A stretch of DNA of 56,521 nt from Cellulomonas avistercoris (GTDB taxonomy: Bacteria > Actinomycetota > Actinomycetes > Actinomycetales > Cellulomonadaceae): NCBI RefSeq assembly GCF_014836445.1, contig NZ_JACSQV010000005.1, forward strand, positions 167,638 through 224,158. Reading direction: 5' to 3'. Within the stretch, counting starts at the first letter, position 1. Each line of letters begins with the position of its first letter. A model generated the notes under the pieces. The model was given only the letters and a program-made list of their open reading frames with translations. It did not search any database and was not told the origin of the DNA. Below are positions 43,609-52,378 of the stretch, one piece after another. The position numbers and the translations under genes are program-made.

Positions 43609-44907
43609 TCAGAGCCGTGCGGGGGTGTGCGCCTCGTCGTCACGGGTCCCCGTCGGCGCGGGCGCGGCACCGTGCACGGGCGACGCCGGGAGCCGGACCG
43701 TGAAGGTCGCGCCCACGCCCGTGTCGCAGACGGCGTGGATCGTGCCACCGTGGCTCGTGACGACCTCGCGCAGCAGCGCCAGGCCCAGGCCGAAGCGGCG
43801 CTCGTCGTTGCCCGGGCCGCGGTGGAAGCGGTCGAAGAGGCGCTCGGCGTCCTCGGGGTCGAAGCCCTCGCCGGTGTCCAGGACGACGACCTCCACGACG
43901 CGCCCCTGCTCGGCCGCGGCCGCACGGACCGCGACCTGACCACCGGGCGGCGTGTGGGACAGCGCGTTGGTGAGGAGCTCGGCGACGACGCGTCGCAGCG
44001 CGGACTCGACGCCGCGCACGCGCGGCAGGCCGGGGTCGGTGAGCGCGATGACGGTGACGCCGCGCTCGAGCGCCCGTGCCGTGTCGGCCGCGACGGCCTC
44101 CTCGACGAGCGCGGCGACGTCCACCTGGGTGCTGTCGGGCCGCGTGGCCGCGGTGTCGTGCGCGGAGCTCAGCCGCGCGGACATGAGCAGCTCGTCGACG
44201 ATCTCGCCCAGCCGCCGGGTCGTCGCGACGAGCCGGTCGAGGTCGCGCGCCTGCACGTCGTCGTCGGCGGCGCGGGCGCGTCGCACGAGCAGCTGCGCGC
44301 GTGCGTGGACCTGCGCGATCGGGGTGCGCAGCTCGTGGCTCGCGTCGGCGACGAAGCGGCGCTGGCGGTGCAGGGCCTCGGCCAGCGGGGCGACGGCGCG
44401 GCGGCCGACGACGACGCCGCTGACGACCGCCGCGAGCGCACCCGCGGCGGCGGCGACGGCGAAGGCGATGAGCAGGTGGCGCCGGTCGGCGAGCTGGAAC
44501 CGGGCGTCGAAGACGGCCTGGACGACCTCGTCTCCCTGCCTCGCGGTGCGCACGTGGTAGACGGTGCCGTCCTGCGCGATCCGCGCGTCCTGGGTCGCGC
44601 CGGTGGCGTGGACCTCGATGAGCGCGTCACCCAGGGGGAACCCGTCGGGCGGCGCGGCCACGCCGGTGTCGACGGTGGTGCCGTCGTACGTGATGATCCA
44701 GCTGCACGCGGGCGGCCCGGCGATGGTGCCGTGCTCGATGCCCCAGCCGAGCTCACCGTCGATCTGACGCTCCTGGCTGTGCAGCAGGACGCCGTAGGAG
44801 ATCGCGCCGGCCAGGCCGAGCAGCGCCGCGATGACGAGGCCGACGAGCGAGCCGATCCGCAGCCGTGCGCGCCGGACCACGCGCTCCTCGTCGCCCCCCG
44901 GCCTCAC
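43609..44907 (-). CDS. Sensor histidine kinase
   Basis: This 432-residue membrane kinase has two membrane helices (about residues 17-40 and 146-168) flanking an extracellular sensor loop of about 100 residues. There follow a HisKA H-box [15 protein letters not shown] and an HATPase domain with [18 protein letters not shown] and FGLGLALL. The GTG overlaps the response-regulator stop by 4 nt. Signal unknown; it lies downstream of the aromatic cluster, so it may respond to something that cluster makes or exports. Confidence 0.92.
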   Translation of the reverse strand: MRPGGDEERVVRRARLRIGSLVGLVIAALLGLAGAISYGVLLHSQERQIDGELGWGIEHGTIAGPPACSWIITYDGTTVDTGVAAPPDGFPLGDALIEVHATGATQDARIAQDGTVYHVRTARQGDEVVQAVFDARFQLADRRHLLIAFAVAAAAGALAAVVSGVVVGRRAVAPLAEALHRQRRFVADASHELRTPIAQVHARAQLLVRRARAADDDVQARDLDRLVATTRRLGEIVDELLMSARLSSAHDTAATRPDSTQVDVAALVEEAVAADTARALERGVTVIALTDPGLPRVRGVESALRRVVAELLTNALSHTPPGGQVAVRAAAAEQGRVVEVVVLDTGEGFDPEDAERLFDRFHRGPGNDERRFGLGLALLREVVTSHGGTIHAVCDTGVGATFTVRLPASPVHGAAPAPTGTRDDEAHTPARL

Positions 44908-45572
44908 AGCGTGCCCAGCCGGTAGCCGGTGCCGTGGACCGTCGCGACGGCCGCACGGCCCAGCTTGCGGCGCAGGTAGTAGACGTAGGTGTCGACGATC
45001 GACGCGGCCTCGGTGTCGGCGAAGACCGTGCGGCGCAGCTCGTTGCGCGTGTGGACGGCCGTCGGACGCTCGGCGAGCGCCTGCAGCAGGGCGTGCTCGC
45101 GGGTCGACAGGTCGACGCGTCGGCCGTCCGCGAGCACGACCTGGCGCGTGACGAGGTCGAGCGTCGCCTCACCGACCGCCAGGTGCGTGTCCGCCTCGTC
45201 GACGCGGCGGCACAGCGCACGGATCCGGGCGCTGAGCTCGTCGAGCTCGAAGGGCTTGACGAGGTAGTCGTCGGCCCCCGCGTCGAGGCCGGCGACACGG
45301 TCGGCGACCGTCCCGAGCGCCGTGAGCACCAGCGCGCGTGCGCTGACGGCCCGTGAGCGCAGGCGCTGGAGCATGTCCAGCCCGTCGACGGCGGGCAGGC
45401 GGCGGTCGACCACGAGCACGTCGTACGGGCGCGTGAGCCCCAGGTGCAGGCCGCGGTGGCCGTCGCGGGCCTGGTCGACGACGTAGCCTTCGTCGGTCAG
45501 GACCTCGGCCAGCATGTCGTTGAGCTCGCGGTCGTCCTCGACGAGGAGGAGGCGGTGCGGTCGTCCGGACAT
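44904..45572 (-). CDS. OmpR/PhoB-family response regulator
   Basis: This 222-residue regulator has a receiver domain with acidic pair LVEDDRE, phospho-acceptor Asp in VLVVDRRLP and Lys in [10 protein letters not shown] winged-helix effector follows ([20 protein letters not shown], then YYLRRKLG). The ATG at 45572 follows a weak CAGGA. It is co-transcribed with the histidine kinase, overlapping by 4 nt, and starts 47 nt after the antiporter gene. Confidence 0.93.
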   Translation of the reverse strand: MSGRPHRLLLVEDDRELNDMLAEVLTDEGYVVDQARDGHRGLHLGLTRPYDVLVVDRRLPAVDGLDMLQRLRSRAVSARALVLTALGTVADRVAGLDAGADDYLVKPFELDELSARIRALCRRVDEADTHLAVGEATLDLVTRQVVLADGRRVDLSTREHALLQALAERPTAVHTRNELRRTVFADTEAASIVDTYVYYLRRKLGRAAVATVHGTGYRLGTL

Positions 45573-45619
45573 GTCCTGACAATGGCACATCTCGTGTGAC
45601 TTGAGTAACACCTGTCTCG

Positions 45620-46885
45620 TCACAGGGTGACCCGGGCCGGCTCGGCCGGGGCCGGCTCGGCCTCGGCGGGTGGGTGCCGACGCTCGACCCACGTCAGCAG
45701 CGGGCTCGTCATGATCGTCGTCACGAGGGCGACGAGCACGAGGACCGTGAAGAGCGCCGGCCCGACGATCCCCGCCTCGAGCCCGATGTTCAGCGCGATG
45801 AGCTGCATGAGCCCGCGTGCGTTCATGAGGGACGCCACGCGCAGCGCCACGCCCTGGGGCTCGCCGCGGCGGCGCGCCGCGAACCAGCACGCGCCGAACT
45901 TGCCGGCGATCGCGACCAGGACGCACGCGACGGCGAACAGCAGGACCGTCGGGTCGGTGAACAGCCCGAACTGCGTGTGGAGCCCCGAGTACGTGAAGAA
46001 CAGCGGCACGAGGACGCCCGTCACGGGCGTGAGCGCCCCGACCACGCGGTCGGCGGCGGGCACGCGCGGCACCGCGAGGCCGAGCGCGAACGCCCCGAAC
46101 ACCGCGTACAGCCCGATCTCGTCGGTGAACCACGCGGCGGCGAAGAGCGCCGCGACCGTGCCGAGCAGGCGCGCGTGGTCGTCGACGCGCGTGGTGGTCA
46201 TGAGCCGGTGCATGCCGGGCCGGGCGACGAACCACATGAGCGCGACGAACACGAGCGCACCGCCCACGGTCAGCAGCGCCGGGCCCGCGCTGCCCGTCGC
46301 GGCCGCCAGCACCACGGCGAGGAGCACCCACGCGACGACGTCGTCGACCGCGCCGCTGGCCAGGGCGATCGACCCGTGGCGCGTGCCGGCCTGGCCACGC
46401 TCGGTGATGATGCGCGCGAGCATCGGGAACGCCGTGATGGCCAGCGCGACGCCGACGAACGCCGCGACCACGCCCACGGGCACGCCGTCGGGACGCAGCG
46501 GCACGAGGCCGTCGAGCGCGAGCACGAGCGCGGCGCCGAGCACCAGGGGGGCCGTGACGCCCGCGAGCGACACCGCGGCCGCCGTCCGGGTGAGCCCGAC
46601 CGCACCGTGCGTCGAGAACGCGTACCCGGCGTGGAACATCAGCAGGACCAGCCCGATCTGCCCGACGACGAACAGCACGGGCCGCAGGTCGTCCGGGAAC
46701 AGCGCCTGCTGCGCGCCCGGCAGGAGCAGCCCGAGCAGCGACGGGCCCAGCAGGACGCCGGCGACCATCTCGCCGACGACGGGCGGCTGCCCGACGCGTC
46801 CCAGCACCCAGGACACGCCCCGGCAGACCAGGAGGATGACGACGACCGCGAGGAAGAACCGCGGTGCGAGCTCGACGGGTGTCAT
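45620..46885 (-). CDS. CPA2-family cation:proton antiporter
   Basis: This 421-residue membrane protein has about 12-13 helices in the Na/H exchanger fold (KefB/GerN type). Family segments are GQPPVVGEMVAGVLLGPS, an ITAFPMLARI helix and the ASGAVDDVVAW acidic site. There is no TrkA-N regulatory domain. The ATG at 46885 overlaps the P450-like stop (ATGA), so it is translated with the aromatic cluster. It could exchange a cation or organic anion, or help pH and potassium balance; a direct role with the product is a guess. Confidence 0.9.
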   Translation of the reverse strand: MTPVELAPRFFLAVVVILLVCRGVSWVLGRVGQPPVVGEMVAGVLLGPSLLGLLLPGAQQALFPDDLRPVLFVVGQIGLVLLMFHAGYAFSTHGAVGLTRTAAAVSLAGVTAPLVLGAALVLALDGLVPLRPDGVPVGVVAAFVGVALAITAFPMLARIITERGQAGTRHGSIALASGAVDDVVAWVLLAVVLAAATGSAGPALLTVGGALVFVALMWFVARPGMHRLMTTTRVDDHARLLGTVAALFAAAWFTDEIGLYAVFGAFALGLAVPRVPAADRVVGALTPVTGVLVPLFFTYSGLHTQFGLFTDPTVLLFAVACVLVAIAGKFGACWFAARRRGEPQGVALRVASLMNARGLMQLIALNIGLEAGIVGPALFTVLVLVALVTTIMTSPLLTWVERRHPPAEAEPAPAEPARVTL

Positions 46886-48219
46886 GCGCGGACCTCCGCG
46901 AAGTAGGTGGTGCAGGGCTGGAGCCGGCGGGCCTCGAGCACCATCGCGGTGCCGAGGACGAGCTGTTGCACGGACCGGCCGACGTCGGCCCAGCGGTCGG
47001 CCAGCCGCAGGGCGCCGAGCCGGGCGCGTCCAGGGCCGGCGACGCCGACGGGCGTGAGGTACGCGGGTCCGCGGTTGGGCATCGAGCGCGTGTGCGCGCC
47101 GGTGGACGTGACGTCGTAGCGGCGCAGCACCTCGCGCAGCACGGCGCGCAGCATGACGGGCGCGGACCCGCGTGCCGGGCACGCGCGGTTGGCGGTGACG
47201 CCGAACGGGATGAAGTGCGCGTCGTGGTGGCGCAGCGTGCGCCACCTCTCGGGGTCGAACACGTCGTCGTCCGCGGCCCCCGTGCGCTGGTACGCCAGGT
47301 AGTTGAAGAGCAGCACCGAGCCGGTCGGCAGCGTGACGTCGTCGTCGACGCGGATCGGCGCCGACGTGATGCGGTGGGCCACCCCGAACAGCGGGTGCAC
47401 CCGCAGCGTCTCGTCGACCAGGCGGTCCAGCGCGTCGTCGTCGTCGACCTGGTCCCGCGCGGGCCCGTAGGCGCCGGCGCACAGCAGGACGTGCGCGGCC
47501 GCCTCGGACATCTGGACCACCGCGGTGTTGAAGAACGCGCCCTGCAGGTACCACGCGGTCTCCTGCGCCGTGAACGGGGGCGGCAGCACCACGGGGCACG
47601 TGCCGTCCTCGACGCGCTCGCGGAGGTACGCCGTGAGGCGGTCGCGGCGGTCCATGTGCCGCAGACCCGTGCCCTTGAGGGCGGTGACCACGTCGTCGGC
47701 GTTGGCCACGACGAGCGCGCGGGCGGCGGGCGGGCACGGCTCGTCGAAGACGAGCTCGTGGTAGACCTCCGCCCACACGGGCATGAGCAGGTCCCGCAGC
47801 CGCACGAGGCTCGCGCGGTCGTCGGGCAGGGCGTCGAGCGCGCGGCGGGCGGCGGCGGTCGCGAGCTCGTCGCTGCGCGCGTGCCGCACCGCCAGGACCT
47901 GCCGCGTCGTGCGGGCCACGGTGCGGTACCGATCGCCGGGCTCGAGGTGCTCCTGGTGCATGTGCGCGCCGGGCGCCAGCCAGTACCAGAACAGGTCGGA
48001 CAGCCCTGCGCCGGCGCTGCGTCCGTCGGCGGCCGGGTCCGAGTAGACCCGCTCGAAGTGCTCGGCGCCGACGAGCGGGCCGGGCACGGGTATGCCCTCG
48101 CTGCCGTTGACCCACGCGAAGACGCGCTCGCGCAGCCGGACGACGGCCCGGGGCAGCCAGCGCGGCAGCGTCCACGCCACGACCAGGCCGGCCGCGGCGG
48201 CCGCGACGACGGGGCTCAC
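46882..48219 (-). CDS. Cytochrome P450-like protein with degenerate heme loop
   Basis: This 445-residue protein has an N-terminal hydrophobic stretch that may anchor it to the membrane. The K-helix ExxR is E270-T-L-R273 and a PERW motif (323-326) follows. Cys347 in RACPAR is the presumed heme ligand, but the loop reads G-V-T-A-N-R-A-C instead of F-x-x-G-x-R-x-C. The I-helix GAFFNT (227-232) lacks the acid-threonine pair used to activate oxygen. It may be a peroxygenase or non-oxygenating P450, or have lost activity. It overlaps the FMN oxidase stop by 4 nt. Confidence 0.8.
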   Translation of the reverse strand: MSPVVAAAAAGLVVAWTLPRWLPRAVVRLRERVFAWVNGSEGIPVPGPLVGAEHFERVYSDPAADGRSAGAGLSDLFWYWLAPGAHMHQEHLEPGDRYRTVARTTRQVLAVRHARSDELATAAARRALDALPDDRASLVRLRDLLMPVWAEVYHELVFDEPCPPAARALVVANADDVVTALKGTGLRHMDRRDRLTAYLRERVEDGTCPVVLPPPFTAQETAWYLQGAFFNTAVVQMSEAAAHVLLCAGAYGPARDQVDDDDALDRLVDETLRVHPLFGVAHRITSAPIRVDDDVTLPTGSVLLFNYLAYQRTGAADDDVFDPERWRTLRHHDAHFIPFGVTANRACPARGSAPVMLRAVLREVLRRYDVTSTGAHTRSMPNRGPAYLTPVGVAGPGRARLGALRLADRWADVGRSVQQLVLGTAMVLEARRLQPCTTYFAEVRA

Positions 48220-49256
48220 GGGACCGTCACCAGGTCGGGCCCCAGATCGCCCGGCCGGTGGGCTCCGACCAGGGCCATGGCGTGCGCGAGCCCGTCGGTC
48301 AGGTCCTCCAGGACCTCGTGCACGCCGTCCGCACCGCCGCGTGCGAGCCCCCACAGGACGGGGCGGCCCACCATGACGGCGTCGGCGCCCAGTGCCAGCG
48401 CGACCAGGGCGTCCGCGCCGCTGCGCACGCCGCCGTCGAGCAGCACCGGCACCCGGCCGGCGACCGCCGCGACGACCGCGGGCAGCGCGTCGAGGGTGCT
48501 CAACGTCCCGTCGAGCTGGCGCCCCCCGTGGTTCGAGACGACGATCCCGTCGACGCCGTGCTCGACGGCGAGGCGCGCGTCGGCGGGGTGGAGCACCCCC
48601 TTGACCAGGAGCGGCAGCGACGTGGTGTCGCGCAGCCACGCGACGTCGTCCCAGCCGAGGTCCGGGTCGACGACGAGGTCGCGCACGCGTCCGTCGCCGT
48701 CGCGCAGGTTCTCGCAGACGAGGCCGGCGGGCAGCTCGGTGAACCCGTGCCGCGCGTCGCGCGCGTGCCGTCCCCGCACGGGCGAGTCGACCGTCAGGAC
48801 GAGGGCCCGGCAGCCGGCGGCCGCGGCGCGCGTGGCGATCGCCGCCGTGAACGCCCGGTCCGGCTGCAGGTAGAGCTGGAACCACAGTGCGGCCCCCGTC
48901 GCGGCGATCTCCTCGACCGCGGTCGTCGCCATCGTGCTGACCGTCAGCAGCCCGCCGGCCGCCCGCACGCCCGTCGCGGTCGCGACCTCGCCGTCGCGGT
49001 GGGCGAGGCGGTGGAACGCCGTGGGGGCGACGACCACGGGCGCCGCGAGCCGCACGCCCGGCAGGTCGGTCGTCAGGTCGACCGGCCCCGGTCCCCGCAG
49101 GACGCGGGGCACCAGCCGGCGGCGCGCGAACGCGTCCTCGTTGCCCGTCAGCGTGCGCTCGTCGCCGGCGCCGCCCGCCAGGTAGTCGAAGTGCACGGGG
49201 TCGAGGACGGCGCGCGCACCGCGCTCGGCCTCCCGCGCCCGGACCGACGGGCCCAC
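48216..49256 (-). CDS. FMN-dependent alpha-hydroxy-acid oxidase/dehydrogenase
   Basis: This 346-residue TIM-barrel flavoenzyme aligns closely with glycolate oxidase. Tyr25, Tyr129, Asp157, Lys219, His243 and Arg246 sit where the spinach enzyme has its active-site residues, so catalysis looks intact. It oxidises a 2-hydroxy acid (lactate, glycolate or mandelate type) to a 2-oxo acid. Family members in natural-product clusters act on 4-hydroxymandelate. It begins one base after the monooxygenase stop codon and overlaps the P450-like start. Confidence 0.9.
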   Translation of the reverse strand: MGPSVRAREAERGARAVLDPVHFDYLAGGAGDERTLTGNEDAFARRRLVPRVLRGPGPVDLTTDLPGVRLAAPVVVAPTAFHRLAHRDGEVATATGVRAAGGLLTVSTMATTAVEEIAATGAALWFQLYLQPDRAFTAAIATRAAAAGCRALVLTVDSPVRGRHARDARHGFTELPAGLVCENLRDGDGRVRDLVVDPDLGWDDVAWLRDTTSLPLLVKGVLHPADARLAVEHGVDGIVVSNHGGRQLDGTLSTLDALPAVVAAVAGRVPVLLDGGVRSGADALVALALGADAVMVGRPVLWGLARGGADGVHEVLEDLTDGLAHAMALVGAHRPGDLGPDLVTVP

Positions 49257-49257
49257 G

Positions 49258-50811
49258 TCAGCGTCCCGCGAGCGCGCCGGTCACGAACGCCTCGAGCGGT
49301 GCGACGTGCGCGTCGGGCCGGTCCCACCGGTTCTCGAGGTTCTCCGCGAGGTGGTGGGTGGCGACGTGCTCGCCGCGGCGGTGGTGCCGGACGACGGGGT
49401 GGAGGTACGCGGCGTCGTGCGCCACGCCCGGCACGTCCTGCGCGATGCGGTTCACGCTCACGTCGAACGGGTCGACCTTGTCGTGGTCAGGCCCGTACTC
49501 GAGCGTGACGACGAACGCGTCGTCGTCGTGACCGTCCGGGCCCAGACCGACGCGGCCGTGGTAGGCCACCGGCACCTCCTCGTGGTAGCGCGCCGCACCG
49601 TCCGTCACCGCGACGACGTCCGCGAGCACCCCGAACTGCTGCCACAGCGCGGACGTGCGGTTGACGCGCTCGACCACGGCCGCCGTGATCGCCGCGGGCG
49701 TCGGGTCGACGGGCACCGACGGCCACGGCTCGCCGGCGTAGCGCCGCTCGAGGACGTGGTGCAGGGCCCGCACGGCGTACCGGAAGCCGTGGACGAACCC
49801 GTTGGTCGAGTGCTTGAAGTCGCGCTGCTGGCTGAGCGTGCCGGCGAAGAACAGGCCGGGCACGTCGACCGACTCCCACTCGTCGGTCTGGGCGGGGAAC
49901 CGCCCGCCGATCGCGAGCGCGGGCCGGCACGTGTCGTCGAACACCGAGGCGTCGAACGCGAACCCGGTGCACGCGAGGACCCGGTCGTAGTGCAGCACGC
50001 GGGTCTCGTCGGCGCGCGTGAAGCGGAACGTCACCGCCAGGCCCTCGTCGTCCCGCTCGATGCGCTCGACCGTGCCGTCGAGCACCGCGTTGGCCGACTT
50101 GAGCTGGTAGGTGTCGAGGAAGTTGTTGTTCACGGCCCGCAGGTGGCCGACGTAGTGGGTGCGCCACGCGAGGTGCACGGAGTCGGGCCCGGCGACGTGG
50201 ATGGTCGTCGTCGTCTCCATGAGGGCGTCGGCCGTCTCGAACGCCGAGTTGCCCTTGCCGATGATGAGGACCCGCTGGTCGAGGTAGTCGGCGGGGTCGA
50301 CGGGCATGGTGTCGTACCCCTCGGCGAGCTCGAAGCCGGGGATCTGCGGGCGGTGCAGCCGGCTGACGCCCGTGGCGACCACGACCGAGCGTGCCGTCAG
50401 GACGTCGCCGCCGACCTGCACCTCGAAGACGTCGTCACGACGCGACACGCGCGAGACGGAGGCGCCGTACCGCACGCGCACCTTGGAGCGCTCGGCGAAG
50501 TCCGCGAGGTACTGCACCATGACGTCGGCGTCGGGGAAGTAGCGGTCGGTGTAGCGCGTAAACCGGAGGTCCGGGTCGTCGCTCAGCAGGGAGTTCCAGT
50601 CGAGCCGCAGGTTGACCTCGGGGTCGTCGCTGCCGGTGCGGGGCTTGTTGATCGAGATGAGCCGACGGTGCCGCGGGTAGCGCGTGAAGAACGAGCCGGG
50701 GACGTCGGCGCGGTCGACGACGAGGTAGTCGCGCCGCCCGTCGGCCTCCAGCAGCGCGCCGAGCTGCAGGCCCGCGGGTCCTGCTCCGATGACGAGGTGG
50801 TCGAGGGTCAT
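49258..50811 (-). CDS. Flavin-containing monooxygenase-like oxidoreductase
   Basis: This 517-residue protein has two Rossmann motifs: VIGAGPAGLQLG at the N-terminus for FAD and LIIGKGNSAFETAD (about 170-185) for NAD(P)H. It resembles FMO/FOXRED2-type oxygenases with an extra C-terminal region of about 130 residues rich in His. It could hydroxylate, N-oxidise or Baeyer-Villiger oxidise a substrate. The ATG at 50811 overlaps the ammonia-lyase stop by 4 nt (ATGA). Confidence 0.85.
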   Translation of the reverse strand: MTLDHLVIGAGPAGLQLGALLEADGRRDYLVVDRADVPGSFFTRYPRHRRLISINKPRTGSDDPEVNLRLDWNSLLSDDPDLRFTRYTDRYFPDADVMVQYLADFAERSKVRVRYGASVSRVSRRDDVFEVQVGGDVLTARSVVVATGVSRLHRPQIPGFELAEGYDTMPVDPADYLDQRVLIIGKGNSAFETADALMETTTTIHVAGPDSVHLAWRTHYVGHLRAVNNNFLDTYQLKSANAVLDGTVERIERDDEGLAVTFRFTRADETRVLHYDRVLACTGFAFDASVFDDTCRPALAIGGRFPAQTDEWESVDVPGLFFAGTLSQQRDFKHSTNGFVHGFRYAVRALHHVLERRYAGEPWPSVPVDPTPAAITAAVVERVNRTSALWQQFGVLADVVAVTDGAARYHEEVPVAYHGRVGLGPDGHDDDAFVVTLEYGPDHDKVDPFDVSVNRIAQDVPGVAHDAAYLHPVVRHHRRGEHVATHHLAENLENRWDRPDAHVAPLEAFVTGALAGR

Positions 50812-52316
50812 GGCTGGTCCTCCGGGTCGGTGGTCAGGACGACGTGCGCGGCGGTGCGCACGTCCTGCTGGAGCGGGCGGTCGGGGTCGACGGGACGTAC
50901 GGCGGACGCGAGCGAGGACAGCAGCGCGGTCGACGCGGGCGCGCTCGGGGACCGGCCGCCGACGTGGGCGGCCTGGCGCAGCCCGAGCGCGAGCGAGCCG
51001 ACCAGCAGGTCGAGGACCTCGACGCCGTCGAGCGAGCGCAGCGCCGCCTGCGTGCCGAACGGCACGACGTCCTGCGTGCGCAGGTTGGTCGACAGCGACT
51101 GCATGCTGGCCGGGGTCGCGTCCCGGCGGAGCTCGGCCACCAGCGCGGTCGACGCGAGCTGCACCCCCTGGAGCCCGTGCTGGAGGCCCGGGCCCGCCGC
51201 CAGCATCGGTGGCAGGCCGCCGTTGCGCACGGGGTCGACGAGCAGGTCGAGCTGACGTTCGGCGAGGTTGCCGAGCTGCGCGGTGACGAGCGCGAGCAGG
51301 TCGGCGGCGAAGGCCGCGGGCTGACCGAAGAAGTTGCCCCCGTGGACGATCTTGTCGTCGTCGGGGAACAGCAGCGGGTTGTCGCTGACCCCGGCCAGGT
51401 CGGCCGTGACGACGTCCTCGACGTACCGCAGGGCGTCGTGGGCGGCGCCGAGCAGCTGGGGGGTGCAGCGGATCGAGTAGGGCTCCTGCAGCGCGCGGGT
51501 GCCGGACGGCACGAGGCCCGTGAGGAGCCCGCGCATGCGGGCGCCGACGACGGCGGCACCCGGGTGGGCGTACCGGTCCAGCAGGTCGACGTCGGTGAAC
51601 TGCGCGTCGCAGCCGAGCAGGTCGGTGAGCAGGCACGCGAGCCGCACGAGCGCGCCGTGGGCCCGACGCACGCCGTCGAGCGCGAGCGCCAGCGCCGCGG
51701 TGGTCAGCGACGTGCCGTTGACCAGGGCGAGGGCGTCGCGGCCGTCGAGGCGCAGGGGGATCAGGCCGCACGCGTCGAGCGCGTCGGCGGCCGGCATGCG
51801 CCGTCCCTCGACGTCGGCCTCGCCGTCGCCGCGCAGCGCGGCCGCGACGGCTGCCAGCGGCACGAGGTCGCCGCTGGCCCCGACGGACCCCCAGCGCGGC
51901 ACGACGGGGGCGAACGTGGTCGCCAGCATGGCGGCGAGGGCGTCGAGCACGTGCGGCCCGACGCCCGAGGCGCCCTGCGCGAGCGACCGGGCCCGGACCA
52001 GCACGGTGGCCCGGACGAGCCCCGCGGGGAGCGTGGGGCCCTGGCCGGCGCCGAGGTGCGCGAGCGTGTTGTCGGCCTGGTCCCGGCCGTCGGGCCGGCC
52101 CCGGAACCCGACCAGCGCCCCGAAGCCCGTCGTGCGGCCGTAGACGGCGCGGTCGTCCGCGACCGCCGTGTCGAGGAACGCCCGTGCCGCGCCGGTGCGC
52201 TCGCGTGCCTCGAGCGGGACGACGACGTCGATCGGGCCGGCGGCCGCCACCAGGTGGTGGGTCCGCAGGGGGGAGGCGAGGTCGACGCGGGTCCTCAGCG
52301 CGGCACGGGTGTCCAT
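50808..52316 (-). CDS. Aromatic amino acid ammonia-lyase, tyrosine-type
   Basis: This 502-residue MIO enzyme has the cofactor triad Ala147-Ser148-Gly149 in GSVGASGDL and catalytic Tyr59 in VYGRTTGFG. The selectivity pair is His87-Leu88, which corresponds to His89-Leu90 of Rhodobacter tyrosine ammonia-lyase; the MIO triad shows the same offset of 2. Histidine lyases have Ser-His and phenylalanine lyases Phe-Leu there. The likely reaction is tyrosine to p-coumarate plus ammonia. TACCGT lies 7 nt before the ATG, suggesting leaderless expression from the divergent region. Confidence 0.92.
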   Translation of the reverse strand: MDTRAALRTRVDLASPLRTHHLVAAAGPIDVVVPLEARERTGAARAFLDTAVADDRAVYGRTTGFGALVGFRGRPDGRDQADNTLAHLGAGQGPTLPAGLVRATVLVRARSLAQGASGVGPHVLDALAAMLATTFAPVVPRWGSVGASGDLVPLAAVAAALRGDGEADVEGRRMPAADALDACGLIPLRLDGRDALALVNGTSLTTAALALALDGVRRAHGALVRLACLLTDLLGCDAQFTDVDLLDRYAHPGAAVVGARMRGLLTGLVPSGTRALQEPYSIRCTPQLLGAAHDALRYVEDVVTADLAGVSDNPLLFPDDDKIVHGGNFFGQPAAFAADLLALVTAQLGNLAERQLDLLVDPVRNGGLPPMLAAGPGLQHGLQGVQLASTALVAELRRDATPASMQSLSTNLRTQDVVPFGTQAALRSLDGVEVLDLLVGSLALGLRQAAHVGGRSPSAPASTALLSSLASAVRPVDPDRPLQQDVRTAAHVVLTTDPEDQP

Positions 52317-52323
52317 GGCCTCG

Positions 52324-52371
52324 ACGGTAGGTAGTTGATCTCAAAACTATGTGAGATAGGTCACTTAGCGT
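52324..52371. promoter_or_regulatory. Divergent leaderless promoters around a palindromic operator
   Basis: TACCGT (minus strand, 52324-52329) and TAGCGT (plus strand, 52366-52371) each lie 7 nt before the ammonia-lyase and ligase start codons. Between them is TAGTTGATCTCAAAACTA (52332-52349), a MarR-like palindrome, overlapping a second inverted pair ATCTCA (52338-52343) and TGAGAT (52352-52357). The operator covers both -35 zones, so one regulator could switch both transcripts. The patch is strikingly AT-rich. No MarR gene is in the window. Confidence 0.7.
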
Positions 52372-52378
52372 CTCCGGC

